Source: Pseudopithomyces maydicus
Taxonomy: Eukaryota > Ascomycota > Dothideomycetes > Pleosporales > Didymosphaeriaceae
Assembly (NCBI GenBank): GCA_026873275.1
Contig: JANTUC010000006.1
Location: 744,001-808,000, forward strand
Reading direction: 5' to 3'
Length of the DNA: 64,000 nucleotides
The translations under genes were made by a program, and so were the position numbers. The notes below the pieces were generated by a model. That model was given only the letters and a program-made list of their open reading frames with translations. It was not told where the DNA came from and ran no database searches. This document shows positions 47,472 through 59,469 of the stretch, piece by piece; positions within the stretch are counted from its first letter, which is position 1, and the number at the start of each line of letters is the position of its first letter.

Positions 47472-48020
47472 TCATGACGACAGTTCTTCCCAATGTAAAA
47501 TCGCGCCGGTTTTTCTTTTCCATCCCGCATTTTCTTTCCAATTGCGCCTGAGTCGAGACCATGCGCCGGGGTGTTGGCACATGTATCAGTATTACAGATC
47601 TGGAGTTTAGGGCGTACATCAGCGATGAATAGGATCGTGCGATTTCATGGAACCCCTTGACTTTCCGAGCATCGCTCGAATAGCTGCTATAGTAGTGAAA
47701 ATTGCTCACATTATGAAATAGTCCTGTCTAACCGATAAGTCCGTAAGACATTCATCGTGCTAGTGTTGCGGCGAGGCATGAGACATATGTCCCCCGCTTT
47801 CGTCCACGTTGTTGACCCAGACAGGAGACCAAATATGCCTAGATGGATATTGTGAGACTCTGGAATCCAGAACGCATAGAGGAGCAAGATATAAGTTGCG
47901 CAAGCATGCCACAAACTAACGATAGTAATTAAATTGCATCGATACAGATAAAGTCTCCACTTCGACGTCATTCGGAATTTACAAGGCTTACCAGGTTGTG
48001 GGGGTCAAAGCAATACAGCC
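47472..48020. other. Intergenic region, no gene seen
   Basis: Spacer before the metalloprotease; AT-richer than flanking exons. No supported element. Confidence 0.5.
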
Positions 48021-48947
48021 ATGTTCAAATCTCTCCTCCTTGCCTCCCTAGGGCTTGGACTCTTCGCCGTAGCCACGGAAAGTGGAAGATCACGCCCTAC
48101 ACCTTTCGACTGCGGCACTGATACAAATCATGCATCGGACCACTTTCTAGAAACTATCCAGGGTCTACACGAAGGCAAGATTGATGGTGGCAGCCCCGCT
48201 GCACGCGCAAAGCGCAACGAACTTTTGGTCCGGGCGAAAGACAATAGCAGTGCCATTACCGTTGATGCCGTTTTTCACATCGTGGCACATCCCGACAAGA
48301 AAGATGATATTACAAACGACATGCCGCAGGCGCAGCTCGACGCCTTGAATAAATCATACAAGGACTACGGCATCTCGTTCAATCTGCTGAACGTCACATG
48401 GAACACGAACGCAAAATGGGCCGTCGGTGAGAAAGACGACGACACTGAGATGAAGAAGGCCCTTCGCCAAGGCACTTACCGCACGCTTAACCTTTACTTC
48501 CAGACGGACTTGACCGGTGGCGTCTTGGGACGGTGCTCACTCCCCTCCAACGTTGCCAATGGAAAATCAGACCCTACCGTGTACTTCTCAGACGGATGCA
48601 ACATAAATGCCAATACGATGCCCGAAGGCTCCATGGATGGCTACAACGCCGGGAAAACGGCAGTGCACGAAACAGGACACTGGATGGGTCTTCTTCATAC
48701 GTTCGAAGGATACTCTTGCGACGGACCGGGCGATTACATCGACGACACACCGTTTGAGAAGGAAAGCACGGATGGGTGTCCGACGGCGCCGAAGAAACAG
48801 ACGTGCCCGAACCAAAAAGGGAGTGATGCGTATGATCCGATCCACAATTATATGGATTATAGCACCGATTCCTGCTATGAGGGATTCTCGCCGCTACAGA
48901 GAGAGAGAATGCATTATATGTATAACTTGTACCGAGATGGCAGTTGA
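48021..48947 (+). CDS. Secreted M43B (pappalysin-like) extracellular metalloprotease, Mep1 type
   Basis: Single exon, 308 residues. MFKSLLLASLGLGLFAVATES is a signal peptide. The zinc site HETGHWMGLLH (H216, E217, H220, H226) matches HExxHxxGLxH of family M43, and the Met-turn is NYMDYS (Met278). Cysteines at GRCSLPS, DGCNIN, YSCDGPGD, DGCP, QTCPNQ and DSCYEGF would form the disulfides seen in the family. Residues 22-75 probably act as a propeptide. Such enzymes are secreted by many ascomycetes to degrade protein, some during infection of animals or plants; role here is not shown. Frame intact. It borders the gene-poor, AT-richer 49-53 kb segment. Confidence 0.93.
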   Translation: MFKSLLLASLGLGLFAVATESGRSRPTPFDCGTDTNHASDHFLETIQGLHEGKIDGGSPAARAKRNELLVRAKDNSSAITVDAVFHIVAHPDKKDDITNDMPQAQLDALNKSYKDYGISFNLLNVTWNTNAKWAVGEKDDDTEMKKALRQGTYRTLNLYFQTDLTGGVLGRCSLPSNVANGKSDPTVYFSDGCNINANTMPEGSMDGYNAGKTAVHETGHWMGLLHTFEGYSCDGPGDYIDDTPFEKESTDGCPTAPKKQTCPNQKGSDAYDPIHNYMDYSTDSCYEGFSPLQRERMHYMYNLYRDGS

Positions 48948-50106
48948 GTGGGTTCGAGGAGAGATTATGGCCAGGAAGCGGTGGCGGTTGTGCGGTTGAT
49001 TTTTTGCTGCTTTTCCTTTCATGTTTCATAGGTATGGCTTGGTTAAATTGCACATAGGTCATGCTAGGTTTACGACGGTAATTGCACTCTCATGAATAGT
49101 TTCTTTACTGTATATACTAGTTGAGATCAAATGCAAATGGTCGAGATTCTGTCATCTGTAGAATACCCACTATCTGTGGTAGTCCAAATTCCAGGTATCT
49201 GTCACTTCCGCCCACCAGGTACAGTACGTAGCTCCCTTGCTAGTCTCCCTGTTGGAATGACAACATTCTCTTATGGCCGCATTCCAGACCCATAGAATAT
49301 TTATCTGCAGAAATTAATCTCCTCGAATATCGTTGTAGCTAGTCAAGCGTCTCGAAAAAGACGTAATATGTGTCTCTCGAATTCTGATTTTGCACGCCGC
49401 TTCTGGTGCGCGTTTCCTATACCCGCCCACCGTCAACGTATGATATTTGACACTAGCCAGGAGCAGTAGTAGCGATTGTAAACTGGCTGAATTCGGATAA
49501 ATTGAAGTAGGACATTGGCCGGGGTTAATGTAAGGTCGACAAACAGGTAAATCGTAAAGTTCTGGCCCTCGACCTGTCGATGTGGTTTGAGTATTATATC
49601 ATATTGAGAAATAAACAATGCTTCGACCCAATTTTCTGTCTACAGCATGCATTGTCTGATACCTGCCAATTCTGGTTCGAGTTTCAGTTCTAGGCGCCTG
49701 CCTCGCCTAGAACAGACCTCGTTTGATATTCACGGCTCCTCCTTTGTTTCCGCATTCGGAAACTCACAAACTATGGCAATGGCGATAAACACACCAGGAA
49801 AAGACTAATACAAATACACTTGCCTGATAGATATCTAGGGAACTACGATATGATTCTTTGTGCTTAAGGACAGCCACAATTATCGATCAGAGGCAATGCA
49901 CAACTGATAACGCGAGCCAACGACACAAATTTTGAGAAACAATACCTGCGGGCCTTCATCGCATTTTATACATCATCAGACTATTTCAGAATACCCGAAT
50001 ACCCAGCATATAGCTTTGGAAGAGCGTGGTGGACAACACTTGATTACGCAACGCGGTAGCACAAGACTTCAATTATCTCGCCAGAGTCGATAATCGGACA
50101 CTACAC
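48948..50106. other. Gene-free AT-richer region
   Basis: 1.16 kb without supportable genes; composition is AT-richer than neighbouring gene blocks and open frames are very short. Decayed repeat DNA is possible, but I found no inverted termini or transposase remnant. Confidence 0.45.
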
Positions 50107-50720
50107 ATGCCTCCTAAAAACTTTGGATTATTCATGAAACCAACTAATACGATGCCTGCTACGTTCCACCGCCCAATTGCTTCCTCAACCGACAACACCT
50201 TTTCTAAACCTCCTTCCGTCTTCCGCTACGCACTTATTCTATTGAAAGCACGCCCCTCGGTCTCAGACATCGATACCATCAGCGTTTACTCCGAGTCTTG
50301 CAACACGTCACTACCGTCTACAGAACAGACAAACTTGGGTACACGTTTTTCGGTGTTAGAAGAACCAGTCGAGGGAGGGTGGAGCACACCACCACCGCCT
50401 TACGAACCGTAAAGAAAAACTGTCGGGAAAAAGTCATGGGCGGATCCGACGGAAAACTAAAGTTATGGGGGCAGATGTACATGCTGTATTTCCACTGGCT
50501 CATGTCATGGACAAGAATCGGATTCGGTGTGACCCTGCTGGACATGTCATTCGATTCTGGAATCAGAAACACGGGGCCCAGCGACATGTTGCGAGGAAAC
50601 ACAAATAGCCTATCAGGCTGCGGAGAGGTTGATCGAAAGCAAGCCTGGATATCATGATTGGCTTGTCGAAGATGCGAGTATTGGTGCGAGGATGGATGCG
50701 TCAAGACAGGACCAATGCTG
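50107..50720 (+). other. Possible small hypothetical gene, structure unresolved
   Basis: The first part (50107-50412) encodes 101 residues ending STPPPPYEP, a proline motif often seen at protein ends. About 60 bases later, another frame reads ADVHAVFPLAHVMDKNRIR, then RFWNQKHGAQRHVARKHK, and after one added base near 50605 continues AYQAAERLIESKPGYHDWLVED to a stop at 50718-50720. The second part looks coding by composition. I could not find one splice that connects the parts in phase, so it may be a broken gene, two genes, or chance. No family recognised. Confidence 0.25.
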
Positions 50721-51154
50721 ATGGTGTCTGGGCTATGGGGATAAATGAGCTACACAATCTGTTTATTGATTGACGTTATAGTTGTGATTGTGGGTCTCGA
50801 GAGAAGAATGGTGCTAGAACTATAGAGCTTGTCTTGGTAATAATCCAAGTTTGGTGTGATTCATGTTCTAAGTATTTCTGAATTGCTCAAGGTCTGTTGG
50901 TGACTTTCCAAGCGCCTCCAATCACTGATTTATAGCTTTTTGTGAAACGGGTGCATCTCATCGATAAAGGAACGCATTGAAGTCCCGAAGAGAGTTCAGA
51001 CGTGGTCGTACCAGTATAGCTTCACAAGCTACGCTCTTGAATCTAAATCTTGTCTTGGAGAAATTACATGTGGTATTGTTTCAATCTGGCTATTGATAGA
51101 GACCTATAATACGCTGACTCTTCAATTGGTCAGCAAGTCGCAAGACTTTTAGGT
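50721..51154. other. AT-rich spacer, no gene seen
   Basis: Lies 3' of both the doubtful small gene and the SGNH esterase; nothing recognised. Confidence 0.45.
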
Positions 51155-52150
51155 CTACCAGATCAGCCAGGCGAACCATGTAGCTGGTTTCGAACGAACA
51201 GCACTGCTCGTCTTCACATGGGTATCGATGACCCGTCCATTTTGCCCAGATTCTTTTGTCGTAGTAGAAATGTTGTCTGACGTTCCTTCATTCGGCTCCA
51301 CAAGCATTCCTTTTTCACTGGCCTCGTAGATGGCTGACAGCCAGGCCTCTGCGACCTTTTTGTAGCCCTCGTCTGTAGGGTGTATACCATCGGCCAAGTC
51401 CTCCACTTTGAGCGCCGAGTACAAATCTGCTAGCACAATCCGCTGGTCATCTTCTTGGCGGTCATTGACTATGGCTTCGTACTGTGGGTTGACAGTTTCG
51501 CGAATCCGGCGATCTCCATCCTTGTTCTTGTTGACGAGCAAGGTCGAAAGTATGATAGTGACATCCGGGATGCCATCAAAGAGATCCGCAATGAGCTTGT
51601 CCATGCGCTCACCAATCTCATTCAAAGGGTACTGTGGAGACTCATTGAGTACATCATTAGTGCCGGCGCTATAAAAGTCATTAGTTATTTTTCCAACCAA
51701 AAAAAAATCAAATAAACATACTTGATGAGAATGAGGTTGGGGGAGAACTGAATGTCTTTTTCTGCCCACCCAGCAACTTGGTCAACTCGCGCGCCCGGGT
51801 GTCCTTCGTTTTCCTGAGGAACGTCAACATGGCTTCCTAAATTAAGGGAAATACTAGTTACTCACGTTGTCCTCCATCGACCCGGACTTCACGTTCCCTA
51901 CCATATCTACCACCGTGCTGCGTTTCTCTAGCATTTCGCGAAGGTGCTCGCGGTAGCCGTTGCCATCGCTAGACTTTTGGCCCCAAGTGATTGATGCACC
52001 GAGTGGGAGTATACGTAGCGGGAATTCGGAGTGGTCTGGTACGATGGGGCCGTCGTCGCGCTTGTCCATGGCGACAAACGTAGATTGTGCACCTACTAGC
52101 ACAAGCAGCAGGAGAAGTGCGAACGAGGTGAAGCAGGCCAGTCGGAACAT
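51155..52150 (-). CDS. Secreted SGNH/GDSL-type esterase
   Basis: Minus-strand exons 51866-52150, 51722-51813 and 51155-51668 (introns 52 and 53 nt) encode 296 residues, sum divisible by three. A leucine-rich signal peptide (MFRLACFTSFALLLLLVLVG) comes first. Block I is LPLGASITWG with the nucleophile Ser53; block III is LILINAGTNDV, made across intron 2; block V is DGIHPTDEGY with the catalytic Asp and His. These place it in the SGNH hydrolase superfamily, many of whose secreted fungal members remove acetyl groups from plant polysaccharides. Substrate is not readable. The last 60 residues are Ser/Thr-rich and end in the hydrophobic WFAWLIW, too short for a clear GPI signal. Confidence 0.88.
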
Positions 52151-53368
52151 GATGTATGGTATCGGTATCTTGATGAGTAGCTGTTGGTCTCTGCCAGATT
52201 GTCTATAAGATGTTGATTGCAGATGCCACGTTTTGAGTGTTGGCGTTGGGTTCGGTGTCGAACAGAGCGAGGAGATAGATATACAGGCAGCAGGTGTATA
52301 AGGCTGCTAGATCGCAGTATTGCGCGCCCGGGCCTTAGTCTCACAAAATCTTTCTGGTTTAAACTTCACTTGCGTACCTGATTCATTCAAATCAACACAA
52401 GTACTCTTTCACTGGACACAATGATTCACTTGTAAAGGAATGACGCTGTGGATCAGTCAAGCCGCTGCGCCTCCCTATTTCTCACACGGTAATAGAATAA
52501 CCTGAGCGAAATAATGAAGCTGTATTGCTGTGATGATGTAACATAAGAATCACATTGTCTGCAAAGAATAATAATCTCGGCCCAAATCATGTGTGATATA
52601 ACAGGAGGTCGGTTTCTGATTGGTACAACCTCTTATGTCCATTGTATGAGCTTGTTCAATCGGAATATCTCTGCCAATGTGCCTGAATAGTAGTTGAATC
52701 TAGCAACATGAAGTAAAAAGGTGGATGTTAGTAGTCCAAAATTGCATTAGAGGCATCCATGGAATACATGATCTTCCATGGTCCCGGGACCGACCATCCG
52801 CCAGTACGCTACCGTCCCAACATGATCTCCGCTATCTCATCAATTACATTTAGCCTCTTACCTTTGGTCTATTGTTTTGGTGCTCCATTAATTGATGAAT
52901 TCGTTACGTCTGGTTTGTCATTGGCTGGTGTCCAAATGAGCTGGTTAGGTCCTCACGACGGTAGCTGCAAGATTGGCTGTGGAATCTGTGTCACCCTATC
53001 TACATTCTCAATATATATTCTACAGTTTAGCGATAATCGATCTAGTGATTATTTACACGACTTGGAGGATATAATGGCCAGATTCTCTCGTTGTGTAAAC
53101 AAACTCGTGCCTAGCGAAGTCCACTTGCTTTATCAAACAAGTAGATTGATCTCTATGTGTATCAAGCTCTGACTGACGAGCTCGTTATAGCACTAAGACT
53201 AGCCAGACCAAAATTGATATGGACCAATACTTAATTGGCCAGAGTGCTTAACCCCCGATTCCTCATTCGCAAATATTATATTCTTGGGACCTTGCGGTCC
53301 TTTAAGAGAGAGCTAAAACCATCTTAATATTGACTTTTTGATTCATTATCTGTTATAAGATGATTTGG
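52151..53368. other. Gene-free AT-rich region
   Basis: 1.2 kb, AT-rich. A 137-codon open frame at 52759-53172 has no conserved motif or splice context and I do not call it. The esterase promoter is at the left edge. Confidence 0.5.
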
Positions 53369-55302
53369 TCAAGTCAGGCTTATTTTAACAACCTTTTCGC
53401 CCCATGTTGACCAGAGCTCTGGGACCCCGTTTATATCTTGCATGAACCTAAGACAACTAATCGGCCTCTCGGTTGAGTTTTCCTTGGGGATTTCCTTGAG
53501 TAACTTTCCTGTCCACATGTTGTATACTCTCAGGGCGAATTCAGAATGGAAATCTTGTGCGGCTGCAACGAGACCCATTCCCGGCTCCACCGCGAGGTCC
53601 AGGTATTCGTCGTCTGCGTTCGTGTATGTAAACGCAAGAGCCGGCTGTGACCTGTGGTGTAGTATTAGCATCTGCAGTCTATTACAATGTTTTTTTTTCT
53701 CTCGTTTTCAGATGATTGAGGGACATCGAGCTTTGAAAACAGGTAGGCTTGACCTGGAATACACATATCGCTTACCAATTACTAGCAGTAGTCTGTTTCA
53801 TTGTCTTTCGTTTCTTGTAGTTATGAGAGCCTGGATATTGGTTGTTGAAAAACCGATCATTGTAGTGACCTGGCGCATCCCTTGAGAAATTCTTTTCTTT
53901 TCTTGATGACCGAAGATCGTATAGAAAAAGGGTATCCTGCATCCCTGCACACATGATACGAGACTCGTCTTCAGCTCGCTTTAACTTAACGATTGGAAAA
54001 GGGTGTGTCAATCTCTTCTCGAGTCGTCCTGAGCGAGTGTCGTAAGTGCTAATAGTTCCATTCCGCTGCCCAACTGCGATTGTGGTGGGCGAGAGCCATT
54101 CAAGTGCCATAACATTCTGGCTGGTTTGTGCCGCTGAATATGAGTCCCAGTCGCCAGCGGGCGAGCAATGGAAAAGTCGGAGAGAAGAAGACGCTGCCAC
54201 AGCGAGTCTTTCTGTACCTGATTGTGGTATGCTGTTCAGTGAACATGTGAATGGTGGGGCTGCCGCACTCCTGATTGTGTTACAATCATTGAGTCTGAAC
54301 AGCTGATTCACACCAGGTCCATCAATGTCTGGATCCGACTTATACTAGTCAGCATGGTGATGCAGTAAGAAAAACAGAAGAAAAGAAAAGGAAAGGAAGT
54401 TCATAGCACTCTGTGCTGCTCCAAGTTGAACAGCAGATTGACGGTCTTCTAATTCTACAGCCTTGTCGAAGCGAGACTTACAAAGTAAACCTCAGGAGTA
54501 TGACCACCAGACCCGTAGGTTGTTGCAGCTAATTTGCCGGACGTGGGTAAGTATACAAGTGAGGATATCGCTGAAGAAAGCCGATGGAGCAAGTCCCAAG
54601 GCTCAAAGGAGTATTCGTTGCGAATGCCAGCACCTAGACGTCTAAAAGATCTGTCACTCGATAGGGGAGCCGCTGTCGCACTCTCTGCAAGACGTCTTAT
54701 CGTAAGAGAAACTCCATCAAGTGAATTCCACCGGCGTCGCCTGATAGAGTTATCTCCATGCACTGCATACAGAGTTTTGGTGTGTGGATCACGATCGAAA
54801 AGCCGGATCTTGCCATGCGCTGGCTGCTCGACGACCTAGGAGGTGTCAGCAGGGTATTGATGCACGTAAAAACCATATAATTCTTCGAAAAGCCGAGGTA
54901 AGTATGGCCTAAGTAGCCATTGGACTGCGAGAGAGGTATGCGGAGGGCATATCATGGTCTACGCACCTTTCTTATCGGGCCCATCCCGTTTCCACATGCA
55001 CTTGGCCAGGCGCTCTGTATGTAGTAGGACTTTCGTCTCGTTCCAATCTCCCTGTCTAGACTTGCCAGTTCTATGCCCCATCCTTTGAGTGTATGTGGGC
55101 GCACAATGGTCTCTTTTTCCGTTCGTTCCAATGTCTGCTGCTTCCGCAGCTCTTCGCGATTCCTCTTCTGCACCTTTTTTACATTTGACTGTGTATACTT
55201 TGCTTGCGCCGTTTCCGGTATGGCATTCTTCTGCAATTTGAAGTACTTGTTCTTTTCCGGATCGAAGTAATGGCCTGCAATAACCCCCAGAGGGCCTGCC
55301 AT
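53369..55302 (-). CDS. WD-repeat protein, DCAF4-like
   Basis: Minus-strand exons 54967-55302, 54482-54835, 53776-54344 and 53369-53651 encode 513 residues, sum divisible by three. Introns of 131, 137 and 124 nt are unusually long for this window. The N-terminus GHYFDPEKNKYFKLQ resembles the start of DCAF4-type proteins, followed by a basic helical segment. WD-like blades follow, for example SLVYLPTSGKLAATTYGSGG, LEWLSPTTIAVGQRNGTISTYDTRSG, DTLFLYDLRSS and LRVYNMWTGKLL. DCAF4 proteins serve as substrate receptors for Cul4-DDB1 ubiquitin ligases; the YDLR element fits a DWD-like box. Substrate unknown. The name is inference; a WD propeller is well supported. Confidence 0.7.
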
Positions 55303-55839
55303 TGCTCAGAAGGTAGTGGAGGGTTATTGTACTAGGGAAGCATTACAATATACCCAGTAATCCTAAAAAGAAAACAGTTCCACGATGGTTACCCGATGGT
55401 ATTAAAGGGTGGTTTGCGGTCTTTGGATGCGGTCTTGGAGTGCACGTGACGGGTTGACGCTGTTTGGCCGCGGGTGCTTTTGATCTCTGGCAGGCAAGTT
55501 ACCACTTAAGCGTGAAATAGAAACATACACAGGTCTCTGTGTGTTATTTGGTGGCAGCGAACTCTCAAGAATGCTGTTCGGACTCGAGAAACCTTCTGCA
55601 TTGTAGGGATGGAGTGTAGTTAGTCCAGTTTCGCCAGATTATTTACGCGAGTCAGTCAACAACGCTCTTATCGATAACGCCTTCGTCATCCCTCGGCATG
55701 ACGACGCCACTACTAGGACATCATTCTGACCAATCTGTCTAATATATTTGTACATTATTTTCTGCGCTCACAACCCTCTTCAGAAACTTTTCATCATCCT
55801 GTATCTTCGCGTCGTCCCTCATCCTACGAACTGGCGTAC
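55303..55839. other. Divergent DCAF4-like/SelO promoter region
   Basis: Shared 5' spacer of 537 bases; no gene or decisive motif seen. Confidence 0.5.
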
Positions 55840-57857
55840 ATGCTCCCACGAATTCCTTTTGGCAAGCTTACGACACCGAGCGCAATACTAAAGAAAACTA
55901 TCGCAACGTCTACGCGCCTTAGCCAAGTCATGGCTCACCTTGATAGCGACACAAATGGATCTAACGGAATAAAAGACGGAGAATTATACACTTTGCAGTC
56001 TCTCCCCAAATCTAATGTTTTCACCTCTAACCTTCCTCCTGACCCCGCCTTCCCCACGCCTTCGAAATCGCATTCGGCACCACGCGAACAGCTCGGTCCG
56101 CGTCTTGTAAAAGAGGCTCTCTACACATATGTTCGACCCGAGCCTACCGAAGACCCCGAACTTCTCTGTGTGAGCTCGCGCGCATTGAAAGACATCGGAC
56201 TCAAAGAGGAAGAAGCATTAAGCGAAGAGTTCAAGCAAATTTTCTCCGGAAACAAGATTGCGACATGGGATGAAGATAAAGACAAAGAGAGCGGTGGCAT
56301 ATATCCATGGGCGCAGTGCTATGGCGGCTATCAATTCGGACAGTGGGCAGGCCAGCTCGGCGATGGACGCGCAATATCTCTATTCGAGGCCACGAACGAG
56401 AACACCGGCGTACGTTACGAGTTGCAACTAAAGGGTGCAGGAAAGACACCCTACTCACGGTTCGCCGACGGAAAAGCGGTTTTGAGGTCGAGCATAAGGG
56501 AGTTCGTCGTGAGCGAGTATCTCAACGCAATCGGAATACCCTCTACGAGGGCGCTTGCACTTACTCATTGTCGGGGAAGCAAAGTGTTTAGAGAAAGGAT
56601 GGAGCCGGGTGCGATAGTGACAAGATTCGCGCAGTCGTGGATCCGATTCGGGACATTCGATCTCCCACGCAACAGGGGCGACAGAAAGCTTCTCCGTACG
56701 ATCGCAGATTATACAGCTGAGCACGTATATGGCGGATGGGACACACTTCCCTCGAAGCTCCCACCTGGCGACCCGAAAACTACCCACACGGAGACTCATG
56801 CTGGCGTCTCGAAAGAGCAGATTGAAGGCGATGGTCTGGAACAAGAGAACAGGTACACGCGTCTTTACCGTGCGATCACCCGCCGTAATGCACAGACTGT
56901 CGCAAAATGGCAAGCTTACGGTTTCATGAATGGCGTACTGAATACAGACAATACCTCGATCCTTGGTCTATCCATCGATTTCGGCCCATTCGCATTCCTG
57001 GATACTTTCGATCCGACGTACACGCCTAATCATGATGACCACATGCTACGGTACAGCTATAGAAATCAACCCACGATCATATGGTGGAACCTCGTTCGAC
57101 TGGGCGAAGCGCTCGGCGAGCTGATGGGTGCAGGATCGAATGTTGACTCGCAAACCTTCATTGAGAAGGGTGTGCAAGACGGAGAAGAGGATGAGCTGAT
57201 CAAGCGTGCTGAAGGTATCATTGAACGGACTGGTGAAGAGTACAAATCTGTATTCTTGGCACACTATAAAGAGCTCATGACAGCAAGACTGGGGTTGAAG
57301 ACCCAGAAAGAATCCGACTTCGAGGAGCTGTTTTCGGAATTGCTAGATTTTCTGGAAGCGTATGAACTGGATTTCCATCATGCGTTCCGAAAGTTGTCGT
57401 ATTTCAAGATTTCTGAGTTGGAAACCGAGCAAGACAGGAAAGATGTTGCAGGCCGATTCTTCCGTTTCAACGAAGCGCCGAAGCAGGATGCAGAGTCTCG
57501 GGGACGTATTGCAAACTGGCTAGGCAAATGGGTGGCACGAGTGAAAGAGGACTCCCTAATGATGAGGAAAGGCAAGCAGCCATGCTAGCTGTCAATCCTA
57601 AGGTACGTTACACCTTGGATATAACTCTATTGGGATTGTTCGCTAATATCAGACAGTTCGTTCCCCGCTCTTGGATCCTCGACGAACTAATCGACCGCGT
57701 GGAGAAGAAAGGCGACCGCGAAATCCTCCCCGCCATTATGAAAATAAACCTCGACCCTTTCAAGGAAAATTGGAACTGGAACGAAAGTGAAGAGGAGCGA
57801 TTCTGTGGCGATGTGCCCAAGTACAAGGGAATGATGCAGTGCAGTTGTAGTTCGTAA
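55840..57857 (+). CDS. FMP40: SelO/Fmp40 protein adenylyltransferase (AMPylase), frame broken once
   Basis: Exons 55840-57602 and 57657-57857 (54-nt intron) encode 654 residues once one base is added near 57554-57556, where VARVKED must continue into NDEERQAAMLAVNPK. The N-terminus is Ser/Thr/Arg-rich, a likely mitochondrial presequence. SelO signatures: WAQCYGGYQFGQWAGQLGDGR, ELQLKGAGKTPYSRFADGKAVLRSS, GIPSTRALAL, NGVLNTDNTSILGLSIDFGPF. This pseudokinase binds ATP in reverse and transfers AMP to proteins, part of the mitochondrial redox response. The C-terminus reads MMQCSCSS: Cys stands where animal SelO has selenocysteine, as in other fungi. The break lies in a short CCC run, unlike most other breaks here. 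Confidence 0.85.
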
Positions 57858-57939
57858 AAGCGTAAATACCACTTGAATGATAGGTAGCAATTTTGAATAT
57901 TCATTGCAAAATGGCGATGACACCTAACTAAAGTACAAC

Positions 57940-59469
57940 TCAGTCCACACCTCCTACCAAGTATTCTCCAACTTCCAGATTTACGCCGCGTCCAAGAGAG
58001 CGAACATATTCCCATCCGAAGTTGACTCTCCATTTTGCGCCGGGGTCAAGTACATCTGAACTCCCGACCCCGCCAGCTCGAACAAGCAATCGCATACTTG
58101 TCAGCGTTGCGATCTGTGTATACAAATCTCCGACTTGTGGTACCGTTTCTACGAGTAATGACCGAAAGATAGCCAGCAATCTGTCTAATGAGAAAGGCGA
58201 AGGCGTCAACAAGTGCCTGGAAATCTTCCTATGTTTTGACTTCGTCACACCTGCCATAGTGCTGGGTGCCCGTCTCTTGTTTTTCCTCTTGTCCGTGTGC
58301 TTCATAAAGTACGTAACATCCGTCCGCGAGGGATTGTATGACGCGAGGTATGCTGCTATCAACAAGTGTTTTGTGTAAAACGGAAGGTCATGAGCTATGA
58401 AGCGGACCTTTCTCTTTGTACTGGATATCGCCGGGACAACGGCGCCATTTGTAACTGTTGAATCTGTGCTAATAGCGTTGTTGTCTGAGATGATTTTGTC
58501 TAGCACGCTGTCTTCGACCTGGAAGAGCGCCCTGCGATTGACCATCAACCGCGAGAAGTCCCGCGTACCGAAAGTTCCGTTGACTATAGGTTCCACGAAC
58601 GGACGCCAGAGCCGAGTGGCAGCGAGGCGAAAGCTCACAAGATCGCGCCCCGTATGTTTGCTCAGAGCGTCATAGACTGTAGTTGTGAAGCGTCCCCAGA
58701 GCCATTCATCGTCTTCGGCGGCGAGATCGGGCGTGTAGTCAGGGTATTGATCGGCACTCGGTGGCGTGAGAAAAATCTTTGGAGGGTGCTGCCCCAAGAT
58801 CGTGAGGAGAGCAGCTCGATTATAGGGTGAGAAGTGTAAATGAGGCGTCCCAGGTCGGTGCAGCGCATGCGGTATCGGCAGCGTGGTAGCCAGCACGATG
58901 CTGAGGTTTGGAATCTGATGATACAATCAGTGTTGTCGGATCCAGAGACTAGATAGGCATACCGTCTCTCCGAATCTTGCCAGTGCAGGAAGAAGTGTGG
59001 GCGGTGCCTCCCGCTGGCTATCGATTCCATCAAGAACCAGCACAAATTTCCCTTTCCTATCCAACATCCTGCCCAGGGCTACAGCAAGACTGCTTAAGTT
59101 TTCCGTTCGTGCGTATGGTCTCCGATCGATTTGCTCATCGTAGTGTACGTCCAATGCGTCCAGACACGATGCCACGATACATTCCAGTAGATGTCTCCCT
59201 GTTATGCATTCTCGGGAGTTTACGATAGCATGGGGGAGCGACGAGATTTTGAAGTAAGAGCGAATGATCGAAGACTTCCCGGTTGCTGTCAGACCATGGG
59301 TGACAAGGAGGGGTGGACAAGGGAGATGTGCCTAGGGCGTGTTAGCAATAGTGTTTTGGTGGTATGGCTGGCAATCGCGAACATTGTAAAGCGTTGCAAG
59401 CTGCTGTATCTGAGTTTCTCGACACGGAAAGGTGGTATTGAGTTGCTCTAGGATCTCGTCGGGTAGCAT
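57940..59469 (-). CDS. ORC5: Origin recognition complex subunit 5
   Basis: Minus-strand exons 59383-59469, 58963-59331 and 57940-58914 (introns 51 and 48 nt) encode 476 residues, sum divisible by three. It begins MLPDEILEQLNTTFPCRETQIQ, typical of Orc5. The AAA+ Walker A is GLTATGKS (residues 42-49) and Walker B is FVLVLDGID. After a variable stretch with KRKNKRRAPS, the C-terminal winged-helix part (PFSLDRLLAIFRSLLVE, then LLVRAGG) is recognisable. Orc5 is part of the six-subunit complex that marks replication origins in the nucleus. Its stop lies only 82 bases from the SelO stop on the other strand, so the two transcripts probably overlap. Confidence 0.92.

Noticed and set aside
52759..53172. 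137-codon plus-strand open frame in AT-rich DNA
   Set aside because: No conserved motif, no splice context, composition not convincing.
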